From: Segatella copri
Lineage (GTDB): Bacteria > Bacteroidota > Bacteroidia > Bacteroidales > Bacteroidaceae
DNA: 64,000 nt
Assembly (NCBI RefSeq): GCF_019249795.2
Contig: NZ_CP156891.1
Span: 2,206,501-2,270,500, forward strand
Direction: 5' to 3'
The position numbers were made by a program, and so were the translations under genes. The notes beneath the pieces are model-generated. The model had not been told where the DNA came from. It saw nothing but the letters and a program-made list of their open reading frames with translations, and did not search any database. Numbering within the stretch: the first letter of the stretch is position 1; every line of letters starts with the position of its first letter. This document shows, piece by piece, positions 16,126 through 24,470 of the stretch.

Positions 16126-17484
16126 TTATCTGAAAATCAGCGTGGTGAGCCTGTCTTTATCAAACAATTCTTGAGCCACGGCCTGTATCTGTTCGGCAGT
16201 AATCTCATCCACCTGCTCGTAGAGTCGGTCTACATTCTTCTCCCAGCCATAGTGAAGGAAGCTCTTGCCGAAGTCGAGGGCAAAGTTCTCGCGGTTGTCG
16301 CAAGCCACGCCTACCTGTCCCTTAATCTGCTTCTTGGCGGCCTTGAGCTGCGCCTCGCTCAGCGGTTTCTGCATGAACTTATCCAGTTCCTTGCGAACCA
16401 GTCTGAGGCAGCGCTTCACGTCGTGCTCATCGCAGCCGAAATAAATGCTCCAAATGCCCGTATCGCCATAAGCCACCATCGTGCTCTCTACGGTGTAAAC
16501 CAGTCCGTTGTGCTCGCGCAGGGCGAGATTCAGCTTGGCGTTCATTCCCGGTCCGCCCAGCATATTGTTGAGCAGATAGAGCGGCATTCTGCGGCTGTCG
16601 TTCACATCGTAGGCGCGGGTTCCAATCATCACATGAGCCTGATGCGTATTCTTCTGCATCACAATCGTCTGCCCGGCAATCTCTTTCCCCACAGATGGAT
16701 AATTTTCAGGTCCCACAGATTTCACAGATGACACAGATTTTTCTGTAGTAATAGAATTCTCATCCCCTGAAATCTGTGTAATCTGTGAAATCTGTGGGAG
16801 CTTTTCCTCAGCAAGCTTGCCCACTGAATTCGCTGCATTTTCAGCAACCTTGCCCGAATCATCATCTGCGAGCGCCTTCCTGATAAGCTTCACCAGCTTC
16901 TTGAAGTCAATGTCTCCGTAAGCGAAGAATATCGCATTATCCGGCCGGTAAAGTTTTCTTGTAAAGCGCAGCGCATCTTCTGTCTTGAACGAGCGAACCT
17001 GCTCAGCTGTGCCCAGAATATTGTGGCCCAGCGGCGAACCCTTGAAGATGATATTTTCGAATTCATCATAAATCAGTTCGGCAGGAGAATCGTTGTAACT
17101 CTCTATCTCATCGCAGATTACCTCTACCTCCTTGTCGATTTCCGCTTGCGGATAAACCGAATGGAAAACGATGTCGGTGAGCAGATCTACGGCTCTTGCG
17201 ATGTGCTCCTTGAGGATGGCGGAGTAATAAACCGTGCCCTCCTTGTTGGTGTAGGCATTCAGGTCGCCTCCCACGCTCTCCAGACAGTTGAGAATGTGCC
17301 ACGCCTTGCGGCGCTCTGTGCCCTTGAAAGTAACGTGCTCGCAGAAGTGGGCAAGTCCTTCTTCGCCCGGCTCCTCGTTTCGGGTGCCGGCGTTAATCTG
17401 GTAACCGCAATACACCACCTTGCTGTCTGAAGGCAGGTGGATGATGCGGAGGCCATTATCGAGTGTATAAGTATTGTATTTCAT
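16126..17484 (-). CDS. M16 family zinc peptidase with palindromic element in frame
   Basis: M16 peptidases are clamshell zinc proteases. This one has the inverted zinc motif HFCEH and a downstream VICDEIES glutamate 76 residues later, the canonical spacing, plus the C-terminal half-domain. I start it at MKYNTYTLDNG because the upstream ATG (17496) falls inside the -7 element TAACTTTG (17501-17494). Counted from that start it has 452 residues. About 30 of them (KLPQISQITQISG to YPSV) are encoded by a palindromic repeat at 16711-16799 in the linker between the two halves. It is divergent from the kinase gene. No signal peptide is seen. Confidence 0.92.
   Translation of the reverse strand: MKYNTYTLDNGLRIIHLPSDSKVVYCGYQINAGTRNEEPGEEGLAHFCEHVTFKGTERRKAWHILNCLESVGGDLNAYTNKEGTVYYSAILKEHIARAVDLLTDIVFHSVYPQAEIDKEVEVICDEIESYNDSPAELIYDEFENIIFKGSPLGHNILGTAEQVRSFKTEDALRFTRKLYRPDNAIFFAYGDIDFKKLVKLIRKALADDDSGKVAENAANSVGKLAEEKLPQISQITQISGDENSITTEKSVSSVKSVGPENYPSVGKEIAGQTIVMQKNTHQAHVMIGTRAYDVNDSRRMPLYLLNNMLGGPGMNAKLNLALREHNGLVYTVESTMVAYGDTGIWSIYFGCDEHDVKRCLRLVRKELDKFMQKPLSEAQLKAAKKQIKGQVGVACDNRENFALDFGKSFLHYGWEKNVDRLYEQVDEITAEQIQAVAQELFDKDRLTTLIFR
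16711..16799. repeat. CACAGAT-type palindromic element inside a coding region
   Basis: Arms of 30 bases (16711-16740 and 16770-16799) match at 29 positions around a 29-base loop. The frame of the M16 gene is kept open through the whole element. A related half-copy lies at 38173-38202 and a related palindrome at 10333-10434. Confidence 0.9.
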
Positions 17485-17493
17485 TTCAAGGTG

Positions 17494-17526
17494 CAAAGTT
17501 ACACTGAAAATGTAATTTATCCCAAA
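17494..17526 (-). promoter_or_regulatory. promoter of the M16 peptidase gene
   Basis: On the minus strand, TTTG (17526-17523) and TAACTTTG (17501-17494) are 21 bases apart. The predicted start of transcription falls only a few bases before the chosen ATG, so the message is nearly leaderless. Confidence 0.65.
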
Positions 17527-17540
17527 AAAAAGTCATTTAT

Positions 17541-17571
17541 TTTGCATTATCGCCAAAAAGACTTATCTTTG
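17541..17571 (+). promoter_or_regulatory. promoter of the sugar kinase gene
   Basis: TTTG (17541-17544) and TATCTTTG (17564-17571) have a 19-base spacer, a near-ideal Bacteroidota promoter, with the ATG 32 bases downstream. Confidence 0.8.
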
Positions 17572-17603
17572 CCACCAAAAATAAAATATAGACAACAAAA
17601 ACA

Positions 17604-18539
17604 ATGCGCAAAGTAATAGGAATAGGAGAAACCGTGCTTGACATCATCTTCAAGGGCGGCAAGCCGATAGAGGCAGTACCGGGTGGCTCATCATTCAATG
17701 CAGTCATCTCGTTGGGCCGTGCGGGCGTAAATGCTTCGTTTATCAGCGAGGCGGGCAACGACCGCATAGGAGAGTATGTGATTCAGTTTTTGAGAGATAA
17801 TGGGGTGAATGCTGACAATGTGAGCATCTTCCCGGAATCCAAGTCGCCGCTCTCGCTGGCTTTCCTCGACGAGAACAACAATGCTGACTACATCTTCTAC
17901 AAGGATCATCCTCACGACCAGCTGGAGTTTGCCACACCGGAAATCAATCCTGGCGACATCGTGCTCTTCGGTTCGTTCTTCGCTCTGAATCCTGTGGTCC
18001 GTCCTCAGGTTGCCGGCTTCCTGGAGTATGCGAAGGAGCACGGCGCCATTCTTTATTACGACATCAACTTCCGTGCTTCTCATCAGAACGAAATCATGAA
18101 GATTACGCCTAATCTGATAGAGAACCTGGAGATGGCTGATTTCGTACGCGGAAGCCACGAGGACTTTGGAATCCTCTACAAGAAACCGGAGGCGGATAAG
18201 GTTTATAATGCCGAAATCAGTTTCTACTGCAAGAAGTTTATCTGCACCCAGGGCGCTGAGCCTGTAGAGGTTCGTGCCGAGAACGGCTTTGCCAAGAGTT
18301 ATCCTTCGGAGAAGATGAAACCGGTGAGCACTATCGGAGCCGGCGATAATTTCAATGCCGGTTTCGTTTTCGGACTGATCAAGGATGGAATCACCCGCGA
18401 GGACATTGACCGCGGCTTATCTGAGGCGCAATGGGACAGTCTCCTTGTTTCGGCTCAAGAATTCTCCACCGAATGCTGCAAGGACATCTACAATTATGTT
18501 TCCAAGGAATTTGGAGAAGAAAAGAAGAAGGAATTATAA
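17604..18539 (+). CDS. PfkB-family sugar kinase
   Basis: The 311-residue product is a ribokinase/fructokinase-type enzyme that phosphorylates a sugar with ATP. It has the N-terminal PGGSSFNAVISLGRAG substrate motif and the C-terminal anion-hole motif STIGAGDNFNAGF, where Asp is the catalytic base. Fructokinase is a fair guess for this lineage, but the sugar is not readable from sequence. The flavodiiron gene follows after 13 bases and may be co-transcribed. Confidence 0.9.
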   Translation: MRKVIGIGETVLDIIFKGGKPIEAVPGGSSFNAVISLGRAGVNASFISEAGNDRIGEYVIQFLRDNGVNADNVSIFPESKSPLSLAFLDENNNADYIFYKDHPHDQLEFATPEINPGDIVLFGSFFALNPVVRPQVAGFLEYAKEHGAILYYDINFRASHQNEIMKITPNLIENLEMADFVRGSHEDFGILYKKPEADKVYNAEISFYCKKFICTQGAEPVEVRAENGFAKSYPSEKMKPVSTIGAGDNFNAGFVFGLIKDGITREDIDRGLSEAQWDSLLVSAQEFSTECCKDIYNYVSKEFGEEKKKEL

Positions 18540-18552
18540 AAATATAAAAGAT

Positions 18553-19740
18553 ATGACAGAAATTATAAACAAAATTTATTACGTAGGCGTAAACGACCGC
18601 AATAAGCATCGTTTTGAGGGCCTCTGGCCTTTGCCTAACGGAGTGAGCTACAACTCTTATATCATTGACGATGAGAAGGTAGCGCTGGTAGATACTGTAG
18701 AGGTTGATTTCTTCACCCAGTTCCTCGAGAACATTCACGAGGTGATTGGCGACCGAGAAATCGATTATCTTATCATCAACCACATGGAACCTGACCACAG
18801 CGGGTCTATCGCCCTCATCAAGAAATATTACCCTAACATCAAGATTGTGGGCAACAAGAAGACGCTGGGAATGCTGGAAGGCTTCTACGGCGTAACAGAT
18901 GACGTGGTAGAGGTGAAGAATGGCGAAACCCTCTCTCTGGGCAACCACGAGCTGAGCTTTGTTCTCATCCCTATGGTTCACTGGCCAGAGACCATGGTAA
19001 CCCTCGATGCGAAGAACAAGGTGCTCTTCTCAGGAGATGCGTTCGGTTGCTTCGGTGCGCTGAACGGCGGAATCATCGATACGGAAATCAACTGCGAGAC
19101 TTTCTGGCTGGAGATGGTTCGCTACTACTCAAACATTGTGGGTAAGTATGGAATCCCTGTTCAGAATGCCTTGAAGAAGTTGGCTGGCGTGGAGCTGGAT
19201 TACATCTGCTCAACCCATGGTCCGGTTTGGCACGAGCATATTGAGAAGGTAATCGGCATGTATGATAAGATGTCGAAGTACGAGACGGAGCCGGGCCTCG
19301 TTATCTGCTACGGCACCATGTACGGCAATACTGAGCGCATGGCTGAAATCATCGCCCGTGCGGCAAGCAAGGCTGGCGTGAAGAACATCGTAATGTACAA
19401 CATCTCGAAGACTCACCACAGCTACATCCTGCGCGACATCTTCCGCTACAGGGGCCTTATCGTAGGTGCTCCAACCTACAATGCCGGTCTTTATCACGAA
19501 ATGGAGGTTCTCCTCTCCGAGCTTGCCAATAAGGACGTCAAGAACCACCTTCTTGGCTGGTACGGTTCTCATTGCTGGGCAAGCAAGGCAGTAGCAAAGA
19601 TTCAGGAGTGGAACGAAACCAAGCTCCACTACGAGCCAGTGGGCGAGCCGGTGGATATGAAGCAGGCGATTACTCCAGAGGTAAAGGCGCAGTGCGAGGC
19701 TCTGGGTAAGGCGATGGCTGAGAAGCTGCTGGCGGAATAG
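18553..19740 (+). CDS. flavodiiron protein (A-type flavoprotein)
   Basis: Flavodiiron proteins reduce oxygen to water, or nitric oxide to nitrous oxide, and protect anaerobes. The 395-residue protein has a metallo-beta-lactamase-like half with the diiron ligands NHMEPDHSGS (His77, Glu79, Asp81, His82), a VHWPETM histidine, SGDAFG and STHGPVWH. These are followed by a flavodoxin half with the FMN loop CYGTMYGNTERMA. I start at MTEIINKIYY, 13 bases after the kinase stop; an upstream in-frame ATG would overlap the kinase. There is no rubredoxin extension. Cytosolic. Confidence 0.95.
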   Translation: MTEIINKIYYVGVNDRNKHRFEGLWPLPNGVSYNSYIIDDEKVALVDTVEVDFFTQFLENIHEVIGDREIDYLIINHMEPDHSGSIALIKKYYPNIKIVGNKKTLGMLEGFYGVTDDVVEVKNGETLSLGNHELSFVLIPMVHWPETMVTLDAKNKVLFSGDAFGCFGALNGGIIDTEINCETFWLEMVRYYSNIVGKYGIPVQNALKKLAGVELDYICSTHGPVWHEHIEKVIGMYDKMSKYETEPGLVICYGTMYGNTERMAEIIARAASKAGVKNIVMYNISKTHHSYILRDIFRYRGLIVGAPTYNAGLYHEMEVLLSELANKDVKNHLLGWYGSHCWASKAVAKIQEWNETKLHYEPVGEPVDMKQAITPEVKAQCEALGKAMAEKLLAE

Positions 19741-19764
19741 GCAAAACATCATTCATCATTCATC

Positions 19765-21489
19765 ATGGATTACAAGAGATTACCATACGGAATATCATCC
19801 TTTACCCAGTTGCGCAACCAGAATTGCTATTGGGCAGATAAGAGTATGTTCATACCACAGATAGAGGAGGCGGGAAACTTCCTCTATCTCATCCGTCCCC
19901 GACGCTTCGGAAAGAGCATCTTCCTGGGAATGCTTTCTGCCTATTACGATGTGGAGGGAAAGGAGGATTTCCCATCTCTCTTTAAGGATACTTGGATAGA
20001 GCAGCATCCCACTTCGTTGCAGAGTCGCTATCAGGTACTGTTTTTTGATTATTCGCTTGCTGCATCGGGCACGGGTTCGCTCGATGATAACTTCAATGCC
20101 TACTCCGGTATTGTGCTCGATGAGTTTATCAAGAAATATGCGAAGTATTATGATGAAGATACGGTTGCGAAGGTGAAGAGCTGCCAGGATGCTGCCTCTA
20201 AACTCAATACGATAACGATGGCGGCAAAAGCCAGGAAGATTCCTCTTTATCTGATAGTTGATGAATACGACAACTTCACCAATAATGTGTTGAGCGAACA
20301 GGGTGAGAAGGTGTATCATGCCTTGACCCATGCGCAGGGTTTCTATCGTGATTACTTCAAACTGTTTAAGGGTACTTTCGAGCGTATTCTGATGATGGGA
20401 GTAAGTCCTGTTACGGTGAATGACCTTTCGAGCGGCTATAATATCGCCACGAATATCTCTATGGATTCTACCTTTAATATGATGCTGGGATTCAGCGAAT
20501 TGGAATTGCGTGAGATGATAGCGTATTATAGTGAGTTGGGATTGATCAAGCTGCCTGCCGATCAAATCGTGGCAGACATGAAGCCATGGTACGATAACTA
20601 TTGCTTTGCCGAGCAGAGTTTTGGTGTGGATTCTTCGATGTTCAACAATGATATGGTTATCTATTATCTCCGCAGCATCATCCGAACCGGTAAGCCTCCT
20701 GTAGAGATGATAGATCCGAATACGATGACTGATACGGGTAAGTTGAAGAAAATCATCTATCTGGATAAGTTGAAGGGCGACAGGCATAGTTTGCTTCGCG
20801 AGATTACCAACCAGGGTTATATTTATGCCGAACTGCACGAGAGTTTCCCTGCGCAAGACTTGGTAGATCCGGAGTTGTTCCCGAGTTTGCTCTATTATTA
20901 TGGTTTGCTGACGATTGTGGGCAGAAAGGGTCGCCGGGTGAAATTGGGGATTCCTAATGAAAACGTGCGCCGCCAATATTATGCTTATCTGATAGAGGAG
21001 TATGGGAAGGAAGCTGACATCAAGGCTTCTGTTATTGGTGACTATTATGACGAGATGGCTTTTGAGGGGAGTTTTGTGTCGGTTTTCGAGTATATTACCC
21101 AAGGTTATCAAAACTGCACCAGTATTCATTCGAGCATTCAGCAGGAGCGTAATATACAGGGCTTTATTGCGGCTTATCTGAATCAGGCAAACTATTATAT
21201 GGTAGTGCAGGAAATGGAATTGAACGGTGGTTATTGCGACATGGCGTTGATTCCTGACAAGATTCATTATCCGGAGATAGCACACAGCTATCTTCTGGAA
21301 TTGAAATATCTGAAACCAAGTGCTTCTGATGGAGATGTGGAAGAAGCATATAAGCAAGCTGCCAAGCAACTTGCCCAATATGCCAAGGATGCCCGTTTGC
21401 CGCAGATGATGAATGGAACTCAAATTCACCAAGTGGCTGTTGTGTATCGGGGTAGTGATTTGGTAAGGATAAGGGAAGTAACAGTATAA
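19765..21489 (+). CDS. AAA-ATPase-like protein with PD-(D/E)xK domain
   Basis: The 574-residue protein opens MDYKRLPYGISSFTQLRNQN and has an unusual P-loop, RPRRFGKS (44-51). This is typical of the AAA-ATPase_like plus PDDEXK_9 proteins that abound in Bacteroidota. A nuclease-like C-terminus carries CDMALIPD and then LLELKYL, the Asp and ExK of a PD-(D/E)xK fold. Their role is unknown. Many genomes hold dozens of copies, and defence or mobile-element functions have been suggested. It begins 24 bases after the flavodiiron gene, and a GTTAAC hairpin follows its stop. Confidence 0.88.
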   Translation: MDYKRLPYGISSFTQLRNQNCYWADKSMFIPQIEEAGNFLYLIRPRRFGKSIFLGMLSAYYDVEGKEDFPSLFKDTWIEQHPTSLQSRYQVLFFDYSLAASGTGSLDDNFNAYSGIVLDEFIKKYAKYYDEDTVAKVKSCQDAASKLNTITMAAKARKIPLYLIVDEYDNFTNNVLSEQGEKVYHALTHAQGFYRDYFKLFKGTFERILMMGVSPVTVNDLSSGYNIATNISMDSTFNMMLGFSELELREMIAYYSELGLIKLPADQIVADMKPWYDNYCFAEQSFGVDSSMFNNDMVIYYLRSIIRTGKPPVEMIDPNTMTDTGKLKKIIYLDKLKGDRHSLLREITNQGYIYAELHESFPAQDLVDPELFPSLLYYYGLLTIVGRKGRRVKLGIPNENVRRQYYAYLIEEYGKEADIKASVIGDYYDEMAFEGSFVSVFEYITQGYQNCTSIHSSIQQERNIQGFIAAYLNQANYYMVVQEMELNGGYCDMALIPDKIHYPEIAHSYLLELKYLKPSASDGDVEEAYKQAAKQLAQYAKDARLPQMMNGTQIHQVAVVYRGSDLVRIREVTV

Positions 21490-21494
21490 AGTTT

Positions 21495-21555
21495 AAGGGC
21501 GGAAGAACAACTGGGGTTAACAGAGTTAACAGTTAACAGTTGTTTTTCCGCTCTT
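21495..21555. terminator. GTTAAC hairpin, copy 1
   Basis: Outer arms AAGGGCGGAA (21495-21504) and TTCCGCTCTT (21546-21555) pair, continued by AACAACTG with CAGTTGTT. Three GTTAAC units lie in the loop and a T-rich tail follows. It begins 6 bases after a stop codon and works as a likely terminator. Confidence 0.85.
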
Positions 21556-21625
21556 TCTTTGTTTAAATACCTTTAAATATTCCGTGTAATTCCCGATAAA
21601 ACTTGGTGAAGTCGAGTAAAAAACG

Positions 21626-21633
21626 TATATTTG
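21626..21633 (+). promoter_or_regulatory. -7 element of the SH3-like protein gene
   Basis: TATATTTG fits the consensus, with TTGG 19 bases upstream. It rules out the upstream in-frame ATG at 21603 and supports a start at 21678. Confidence 0.6.
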
Positions 21634-21677
21634 CTCCCAAAAATGAGTCTTTAGTATCTTATTTAAATATGATAGGT

Positions 21678-22676
21678 ATGAAACATCTGATAGCTCTCTT
21701 TGCGGCTTTAGCCATGAACGCATACGCAGGTAATGCCAAACAAACCGGTGATACGTTGTATTATCTCTGCGATAATAACGAGAAGGGAAAACTGGATTTC
21801 GAAGACGAGATTCTGGTGATTGCCCGAACCCCGGAGGGTGAGTATAAGGGGAAGTTCTACGGAACGAGCGATGAGTTTATGAAGGCTAGAAAAGGCTTTC
21901 TGCCAGGCTTTTATGCGCTGCCGTTTGCCTTCAGAAAGGGTGAAAGTAAAGAGATAAGTTTCACGTTGAGTGCAAAGGACAGACGATTTCTCAACATGCC
22001 TATCAGTATCAATTTTAAGAATCATTTTGATGCGATCGATGCCTTAGGCGATGTGCAGTATTTGGGGTGGAAGCAGAGTCAGGATATCCTTGATAAGGAG
22101 GTGGTGACTTTTTGTGGAGAGCTGAATGCTGATGGGATTGTACTGGAAAACAGGGATGTGGCTTATCCCGAGAAAAAGCGTCTCTTCAAACGTGTGAAGG
22201 CAGCTGAACTTGCCGCTTATGGTGCTCAGCTCATGACCCGAAAGCAAAGCAAGGAAAACTGCGGTAGGCTTTATCCGGTGCAAGGCAGAAGCGGCAAGGT
22301 GGTGGAGCTATCAGATGGTAATTTCTATCCGCTCATAGAGAAGGATGAGGAGCAAGGCTGTTATGTTCTTGACGGTCAGGAGTTTTCTAAGGCTTCTATG
22401 GATAGGGGAACCGTAAGGGAATACAGGGCAGAGGATGGTAAGGGGTTCATTTATCTTACCAAGAACATCACCATCCATGTTTATGATGCTCCATCCACAG
22501 ATGCCAAGAGAATTGGCACCCTCAGAGGCTGTAGCCATGAGATTCCTGAGTGCTATCAGGTGTTGAACTATCAGAACGGCTGGTATAAGATTAGAATTGA
22601 AGGCGCAGCCGGGAATAAGGGTTCTGAAGGCTATGTGTCGGAAAAGCATTTCAGCTGGAATCCTAAGGGCATTTAA
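21678..22676 (+). CDS. secreted protein with SH3-like C-terminal domain
   Basis: I start it at MKHLIALFAALAMNAYAG, a clean Sec signal peptide, giving 332 residues. The mature N-terminal part (DTLYYLCDNNEKGKLDFEDE, repeated Lys-rich strands) is not recognised. The last 75 residues (YLTKNITIHVYDAPSTDAKR then VLNYQNGWYKIRI and GYVSEKHFSW) have the shape of a bacterial SH3 domain, which often binds cell wall or protein ligands. A periplasmic or surface role is inferred. A promoter precedes it. Confidence 0.7.
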   Translation: MKHLIALFAALAMNAYAGNAKQTGDTLYYLCDNNEKGKLDFEDEILVIARTPEGEYKGKFYGTSDEFMKARKGFLPGFYALPFAFRKGESKEISFTLSAKDRRFLNMPISINFKNHFDAIDALGDVQYLGWKQSQDILDKEVVTFCGELNADGIVLENRDVAYPEKKRLFKRVKAAELAAYGAQLMTRKQSKENCGRLYPVQGRSGKVVELSDGNFYPLIEKDEEQGCYVLDGQEFSKASMDRGTVREYRAEDGKGFIYLTKNITIHVYDAPSTDAKRIGTLRGCSHEIPECYQVLNYQNGWYKIRIEGAAGNKGSEGYVSEKHFSWNPKGI

Positions 22677-22687
22677 TTAGGAATCTA

Positions 22688-22767
22688 TTCATTCAGAATG
22701 AAAGGTTTTGGGCGAAAGTATTCATTCAGAATGAAAGATTTTTGAGAAATTGTTCATTCTGAATGAA
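22688..22767. promoter_or_regulatory. three evenly spaced 15-base palindromes
   Basis: TTCATTCAGAATGAA occurs at 22688-22702 and 22721-22735, and TTCATTCTGAATGAA at 22753-22767. All are near-perfect palindromes spaced 33 and 32 bases apart, three helical turns. They lie upstream of a -7 element (TAAATTTG, 22819-22826). They look like operator sites for one dimeric regulator. Confidence 0.7.
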
Positions 22768-22869
22768 AGATTTTCGGGTTTTCTCTTGCTGCTTTCAGAT
22801 ATTTTTCTCCACGAATCATAAATTTGCGACTGAAAACCGTGTCTTGACACAAAAAAACGTCATAAAACT

Positions 22870-23546
22870 ATGTATTTTGAACGTAAAGCATACTTGAAAG
22901 AACTCATCTCGGCAGAAGGCAATGGGATGATAAAGATTATCACCGGCATTCGCCGATGTGGTAAATCCTTCCTTCTGTGCAGAGAATTTCTAATACGTTC
23001 AAATCTGTTGGAGGAGTGGAAATCGGTACAAAAACCATTGGCAGGTATTTGGAATACCTGCAGGATTCCTTCATCATCAGCGAGGCTTTGCGTTATGATG
23101 TGAAGGGACGCAAATACATTGGTGCTGGTACCAAGTATTATTTCGAGGACATCGGTATTAGAAATGCCGTGGTAGATTTCTGACAGATAGAATTTACCCA
23201 TATCATGGAAAACGTGGTTTATAACGAATTGCGGAAGCAGGGTTATACTGTGGATGTGGGGTCAGTGGAGAGCTTCAAGCGGGATGAGAATGGCAAGCTG
23301 CAGCGTAGGAATCTTGAGATAGATTTCGTGGTGAACCGTCATGATGAACGCCTCTATATCCAGTCGGCTTATGCTTTGCCTGATAAGGAGAAGGTAGATC
23401 AGGAGCAGGCTTCTCTTTTGAATGTAAACGATGGATTTCGCAAGCTGATAATCGTAGGGGATAGGTATCGTTCGGGTTATAATGAAGAAGGCATTCTGAT
23501 GATGAGCCTCTCCGATTTCCTTTTGGGGAAAGAAAATAAGGGATAG
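22870..23546 (+). pseudogene. broken AAA_14/DUF4143-type ATPase
   Basis: The N-terminus (MYFERKAYLKELISAEGNG, then IITGIRRCGKSFLL with a Walker A) is in one frame up to about 22985. The rest is in another frame and begins directly with the DUF4143-like C-terminal part (IGRYLEYLQDSFIISEALRY). The central ATPase region is therefore deleted. A TGA at 23181-23183 then interrupts VVDF*QIEFTHIMENVVYNEL; restoring CGA would reopen it. The nuclease-like tail ends LSDFLLGKENKG. The gene thus carries a large deletion, a frame change and a nonsense codon. The promoter and operators upstream appear intact. Confidence 0.88.
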
Positions 23547-23566
23547 ATGGTCTTGAAGAAAATATC

Positions 23567-23622
23567 AAGGGCGGAAGAACAACTGGGGGTTAACAGAGTT
23601 AACAGTTGTTTTTCCGCTCTTT
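23567..23622. terminator. GTTAAC hairpin, copy 2
   Basis: AAGGGCGGAA (23567-23576) pairs with TTCCGCTCTT, with AACAACTG/CAGTTGTT inside. The loop has two GTTAAC units instead of three and a T-rich tail follows. It lies 20 bases after the pseudogene's last stop. Confidence 0.85.
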
Positions 23623-23735
23623 CTTTTGTTTCTGAGTATTTCGTTTATAGGTTTCTATTCCTTCCTTTATATCAAAAATGTGCAAGTTTGCCACTTTTTG
23701 ATATGAGAAATGTGCAAGTTTGCCGAAAAATCATA

Positions 23736-24275
23736 TTAATGGGAATTTTCAACTATCGCCTTTAACTCTTCCAGGTTATCCGCTACTTCTATCACATCCC
23801 GCCAATCGCCACGAATCATGCTTTTCTCTGCCATGTCATCCAATAGGGCGATGGTGGAGTTCCAGAAGCCTTTCATGTTGTAGAGAATCACCATTTTGTG
23901 ATGGTATCCGATGGTGTGGGCGGCGGCGATGGTGAAGATTTCATCCAGGGTGCCGACGCCGCCAGGAAGGGCTACGAAGATGTCGCTCTGGGCAAGCATC
24001 AGGTCCTTGCGGTCGCTGAGATTATCACACGGAATCTCGATGTCGAGGTCTGGGAAGGTTCTGCCTCCTCGCTCTACAAGCGTAGGAACCACACCGATGG
24101 TTCTGCCGCCATTCGCCTTTACTGCCTTGCCGATGCAATCCATCAGACCGGAGTTGCAGCCGCCGAAAACCAGGTCGTGGCCGTTCTCAGCCATCCACTT
24201 TCCCATCTCTTCAGTCAATGTGAAGAAGTCGGGGTCGATATTCTTATTTGCTGAACAAAAAACTGCTATTTTCAT
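23736..24275 (-). CDS. LOG family protein (TIGR00730 Rossmann fold)
   Basis: The 179-residue protein has the signature PGGVGTLDE and an upstream FGGCNSGLMDCIGKA nucleotide-binding motif. LOG proteins cleave the base from nucleotide 5-monophosphates, classically cytokinin riboside monophosphate; in most bacteria the physiological role is unclear. A TACCTTTG -7 element (minus strand, 24359-24352) lies about 77 bases upstream, and the leader contains a 22-base tandem repeat (24297-24350). Cytosolic and monocistronic. Confidence 0.93.
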   Translation of the reverse strand: MKIAVFCSANKNIDPDFFTLTEEMGKWMAENGHDLVFGGCNSGLMDCIGKAVKANGGRTIGVVPTLVERGGRTFPDLDIEIPCDNLSDRKDLMLAQSDIFVALPGGVGTLDEIFTIAAAHTIGYHHKMVILYNMKGFWNSTIALLDDMAEKSMIRGDWRDVIEVADNLEELKAIVENSH

Positions 24276-24296
24276 GTCTTTATTTTCTATTTGATG

Positions 24297-24350
24297 ATGT
24301 TTTATCTGTTGTTTATGAATGTTTTATCCGTTATTTATAAATGTTTTAGG
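24297..24350 (-). repeat. 22-base tandem repeat in a 5-prime leader
   Basis: Two and a half units of ATGTTTTATCYGTTRTTTATRA follow each other between the promoter and the start codon of the LOG gene. Confidence 0.75.
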
Positions 24351-24470
24351 CAAAGGTACGCAAAAATATCGAGATTATTGGGCTCTTTTTGCGGATAATT
24401 TCTTAATTTTGCAAACAATAACTAATCTTATAAACAGGAAGATAGATTTCTAACAAAACAAGACAAGAGA

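Noticed and set aside
19795..21432. A 545-codon minus-strand frame opposite the AAA/PD-(D/E)xK gene
   Set aside because: The plus-strand frame has a P-loop and nuclease motifs, while the minus frame is low-complexity in Ile, His and Arg.
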